Shown one piece after another: positions 12,756-14,053 of a stretch of DNA of 14,053 nt. The notes below the pieces were generated by a model. It ran no database searches. It saw nothing but the letters and a program-made list of their open reading frames with translations, and was not told the DNA's origin. The stretch is from an uncultured Clostridia bacterium (GTDB lineage Bacteria; Bacillota; Clostridia; Oscillospirales; CAG-382): NCBI GenBank assembly GCA_947627335.1, contig CANQVQ010000042.1, forward strand, positions 1 to 14,053, given 5' to 3'. How positions within the stretch are numbered: position 1 is the stretch's first letter; every line of letters begins with the position of its first letter. Both the position numbers and the translations under genes were made by a program.

Positions 12756-13457
12756 TTACGGGTGCATGAAGAGCTGGACCCAGTAGCATCTCCCGTTCGG
12801 AGCGACCGCTTTGGCGACGCCGATTTCGGTGAAACGCGCATCGAGAATGTTGGCACGGTGCCCGGGAGAGTTCATCCAGCCGTCCATGACGTCCGCCGGG
12901 GTGACAAATCGGTAAGCGATGTTCTCGCCGACGGCGGTGAAGAACACGCCGAACCGTTCGAGCAGATCCGCCGGCGAACCGTAGGTCGGGGAGATGTGGT
13001 CGAAGTAGTCGTTGACGATCATATCCTGCGCTTTCCGCAGGGCGAGGTCGCAGAGCGTGTCGGACAGGGTCAGGGCTTCCTTGCCGTCCGCCGCACGGTT
13101 CTCGTTGACCAGTCGGAGGACCTCCTCCGCGTCGGTTTTGGGCGGTTCGACCTGCCCGCCGCCGACGAGCTGGAAGGTGCCGAGGACGGCACGCTTGAGG
13201 AACAGATAGTCCGAGGAATCGATCTTGCCGTCCTGCGACACGTCGGCGTTCCGCCGTTGGGCGTCGTCGAGTTGGAAGGTGCCGAGGACGGCACGCTTGA
13301 GGATCATATAGTCCGCAGCGTCGATTTCGCCGTCGTTCGTCAGGTCGCCGAGCGTCCCGGGCTCGCCGGACGCGCTCGCCGGAAGGACCGCGAAGCAGGC
13401 GGACAGCAGAAGGACCGCCGCGAGCGTCAAAAGAAGGGGTTTTCTGGTTCTTTTCAT
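12756..13457 (-). CDS. Secreted type I dockerin plus CAP (SCP/YkwD-like) domain protein
   Basis: 233 residues, read leftward from ATG 13455-13457 with AAGGAG 8 nt before it. A basic, hydrophobic leader (1-30) ends in ASAS; LSAC at 18-21 also fits a lipobox, so it is either secreted or a lipoprotein. Residues about 36-96 form a dockerin: two calcium-binding halves, GDLTNDGEIDAADYMILKR and ADVSQDGKIDSSDYLFLKR, each with the Dx(N/D)xDGxIDxxD loop and LKR helix. Dockerins bind cohesins on scaffoldins or the cell surface. After a short linker, residues about 110-231 are a bacterial CAP domain, with LVNENRAADGKEAL, YFDHISPTYGSP (H154), GENIAY (E178), WMNSPGHRANIL (H200), FTEIGVA and YWVQLF. The function of bacterial CAP domains is largely unknown. 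The dockerin is N-terminal, and no cohesin gene is in view. Confidence 0.9.
   Translation of the reverse strand: MKRTRKPLLLTLAAVLLLSACFAVLPASASGEPGTLGDLTNDGEIDAADYMILKRAVLGTFQLDDAQRRNADVSQDGKIDSSDYLFLKRAVLGTFQLVGGGQVEPPKTDAEEVLRLVNENRAADGKEALTLSDTLCDLALRKAQDMIVNDYFDHISPTYGSPADLLERFGVFFTAVGENIAYRFVTPADVMDGWMNSPGHRANILDARFTEIGVAKAVAPNGRCYWVQLFMHP
13171..13315 (-). repeat. Near-identical 43-nt direct repeat within the dockerin coding region
   Basis: 13171-13213 and 13273-13315 match at 41 of 43 positions, including an exact 31-nt block at the start of each (beginning TGGAAGGTGCCGAGG), with a 102-bp period (34 codons). They encode the YxxLKRAVLGTFQL helix of each dockerin half. Identity extends through synonymous positions. 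Confidence 0.9.
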
Positions 13458-13572
13458 CGTAAAATTCTCCTTATCGAATACTTTTTTCTACGGTTAGTAT
13501 GGACGGAACGGCGCACGCTTCTTCCGCGAGAAAATCTGGCAGAAAAAAGTCGCCGAACTTTCGGAACGCGGA

Positions 13573-13601
13573 TTGACAGGACCGGAAAAACGTGCTATAC
13601 T
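13573..13601 (+). promoter_or_regulatory. Promoter of the alpha/beta hydrolase gene
   Basis: TTGACA (13573-13578), a 17-bp spacer and TATACT (13596-13601), with an extended -10 TG at 13593-13594. It is close to consensus. The leader to the ATG at 13648 is about 40 nt. The gene is divergent from the CAP gene across a 190-bp gap (13458-13647). Confidence 0.9.
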
Positions 13602-13647
13602 GAAAAAAGGAATGTTTCCGGAAAAATTTGCAAAACGGGGGACGGAC

Positions 13648-14053
13648 ATGGCACAGACACAGGTCTTTGGAAGAACCGTGCGGTACGAATGCCGGGGCGA
13701 AGAGCGGGACAGGTCTACCGTCGCCCTGTTCCTGCACGGCTGGGGCGCGTCCGGCGGACTGTTCGGGCGGATGCTCGACGTCGTCGGGGAGCGGTATTTC
13801 GTGCTTGCGCCGGACCTGCCGGGTTTCGGCGGGAGCGAGGAGCCGTCCGAGCCGTGGGACGTCGATGGGTTCGTGCGGTTCGTGCTGACGTTTTTGGAGC
13901 CGTTCGCTCCGAAAAAGGCGGTGCTGTTCGGGCATTCCTTCGGCGGGCGGATCTGCCTGAAGCTGGGCGCACGGACGGACCTGCCGTTTTCGGTGGAAAA
14001 AATGGTGCTGTTCGACGCCGCCGGGATCCTCCCGAAGCGGGGGCTTTCCTATC
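13648..14053 (+). CDS. Alpha/beta-hydrolase fold protein (3' truncated by window end)
   Basis: 135 residues are visible from ATG 13648, with GGGGGA 5 nt upstream. The sequence shows the oxyanion-hole motif LFLHGWGASG (27-36), the strand and turn VLAPDLPGFGGSEEP (52-66), the nucleophile elbow LFGHSFGGRI (93-102, Ser97) and KMVLFDAAGI (118-127), the standard order of this fold. The frame is open to the window edge, so the catalytic Asp and His are not seen. The family includes esterases, lipases, C-C hydrolases and peptidases, and the substrate cannot be told from this part. No signal peptide is present, so it is likely cytosolic. It has its own strong promoter and may lead an operon continuing beyond the window. 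Confidence 0.92.
   Translation, partial: MAQTQVFGRTVRYECRGEERDRSTVALFLHGWGASGGLFGRMLDVVGERYFVLAPDLPGFGGSEEPSEPWDVDGFVRFVLTFLEPFAPKKAVLFGHSFGGRICLKLGARTDLPFSVEKMVLFDAAGILPKRGLSY

Noticed and set aside
10561..12786. A 741-residue plus-strand frame opposite rnj
   Set aside because: RNase J on the minus strand carries every family motif; this frame is its antisense shadow with Asp/Arg/Gly-rich composition and no domain.
13480..13550. ACTTTTTTCT / AGAAAAAAGT inverted repeat between the CAP and hydrolase genes
   Set aside because: Perfect over 10 bp but low complexity (A/T runs) and 51 nt apart; likely chance or separate promoter-flanking tracts.
13541..13564. Resemblance of AGAAAAAAGTCGCCGAACTT to the operator region at 1496-1513
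   Set aside because: Similarity is by eye, needs gaps, and the 11-bp repeat pattern is not maintained, so a second site for the same regulator is not supported.
1..14053. CRISPR array, tRNA, rRNA, insertion sequence or phage genes
   Set aside because: No regularly spaced repeats, cloverleaf, rRNA-like segments, transposase motifs or terminal repeats were seen on either strand.

Overview
The window is GC-rich bacterial chromosome with densely packed genes, AAGGAGG-type ribosome binding sites and sigma-A-type promoters. RNase J, a degenerate HPr-like protein, a type I dockerin, RibF, a SecG with a long tail and a two-component system/FtsX-type ABC module all point to a Gram-positive anaerobe of the Clostridia, probably a GC-rich gut or rumen member of the Oscillospiraceae/Ruminococcaceae. 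The taxon is an inference from gene content only. I see no insertion sequence, phage, CRISPR array, tRNA or rRNA.

Layout. 1-1318 (+): the end of an OmpR-family response regulator and its complete histidine kinase, overlapping by ATGA. 1319-1589: a regulatory region with four GTSAS pentamers at an exact 11-bp period, a suitably placed -10, and two interleaved inverted repeats. 1590-4899 (+): an ABC ATPase and an 873-residue FtsX-type permease. Together these form a sensor-regulator-transporter module of the kind that handles cell-envelope stress or antimicrobial peptides. 4900-6985 (+): a strong promoter, a membrane-anchored DUF4430 protein, and a neutral-ceramidase-like protein without a signal peptide and with an altered metal-site motif. 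7084-7457 (+): a monocistronic HPr-like gene lacking the phosphorylatable histidine, with its own promoter and terminator. 7584-9999 (+): ribF overlapping a DacA/PBP5-like gene whose three catalytic motifs all appear lost. 10027-10480 (+): secG with its own promoter and a bidirectional terminator. 10681-12656 (-): RNase J with a basic N-terminal extension and a leader of about 105 nt. 12687-13457 (-): a secreted dockerin plus CAP-domain protein. 13573-14053 (+): a promoter and the start of an alpha/beta hydrolase that runs off the window.

How the parts fit. The regulator/kinase pair probably activates the transporter operon through the direct-repeat site at 1490-1527. Much of the rest is envelope-related: SecG for export, the PBP5-like pseudoenzyme, the DUF4430 and CAP surface proteins, and the lipid-amidase-like protein. 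RibF and RNase J are housekeeping.

Most notable are the predicted catalytically dead D,D-carboxypeptidase fold translationally coupled to ribF, the PhoB-box-like operator overlapping a 14-bp inverted repeat, the DUF4430/ceramidase-like operon, and a dockerin whose two halves share a near-identical 43-nt DNA segment. None is proven to be a new system; each is described with a test below.
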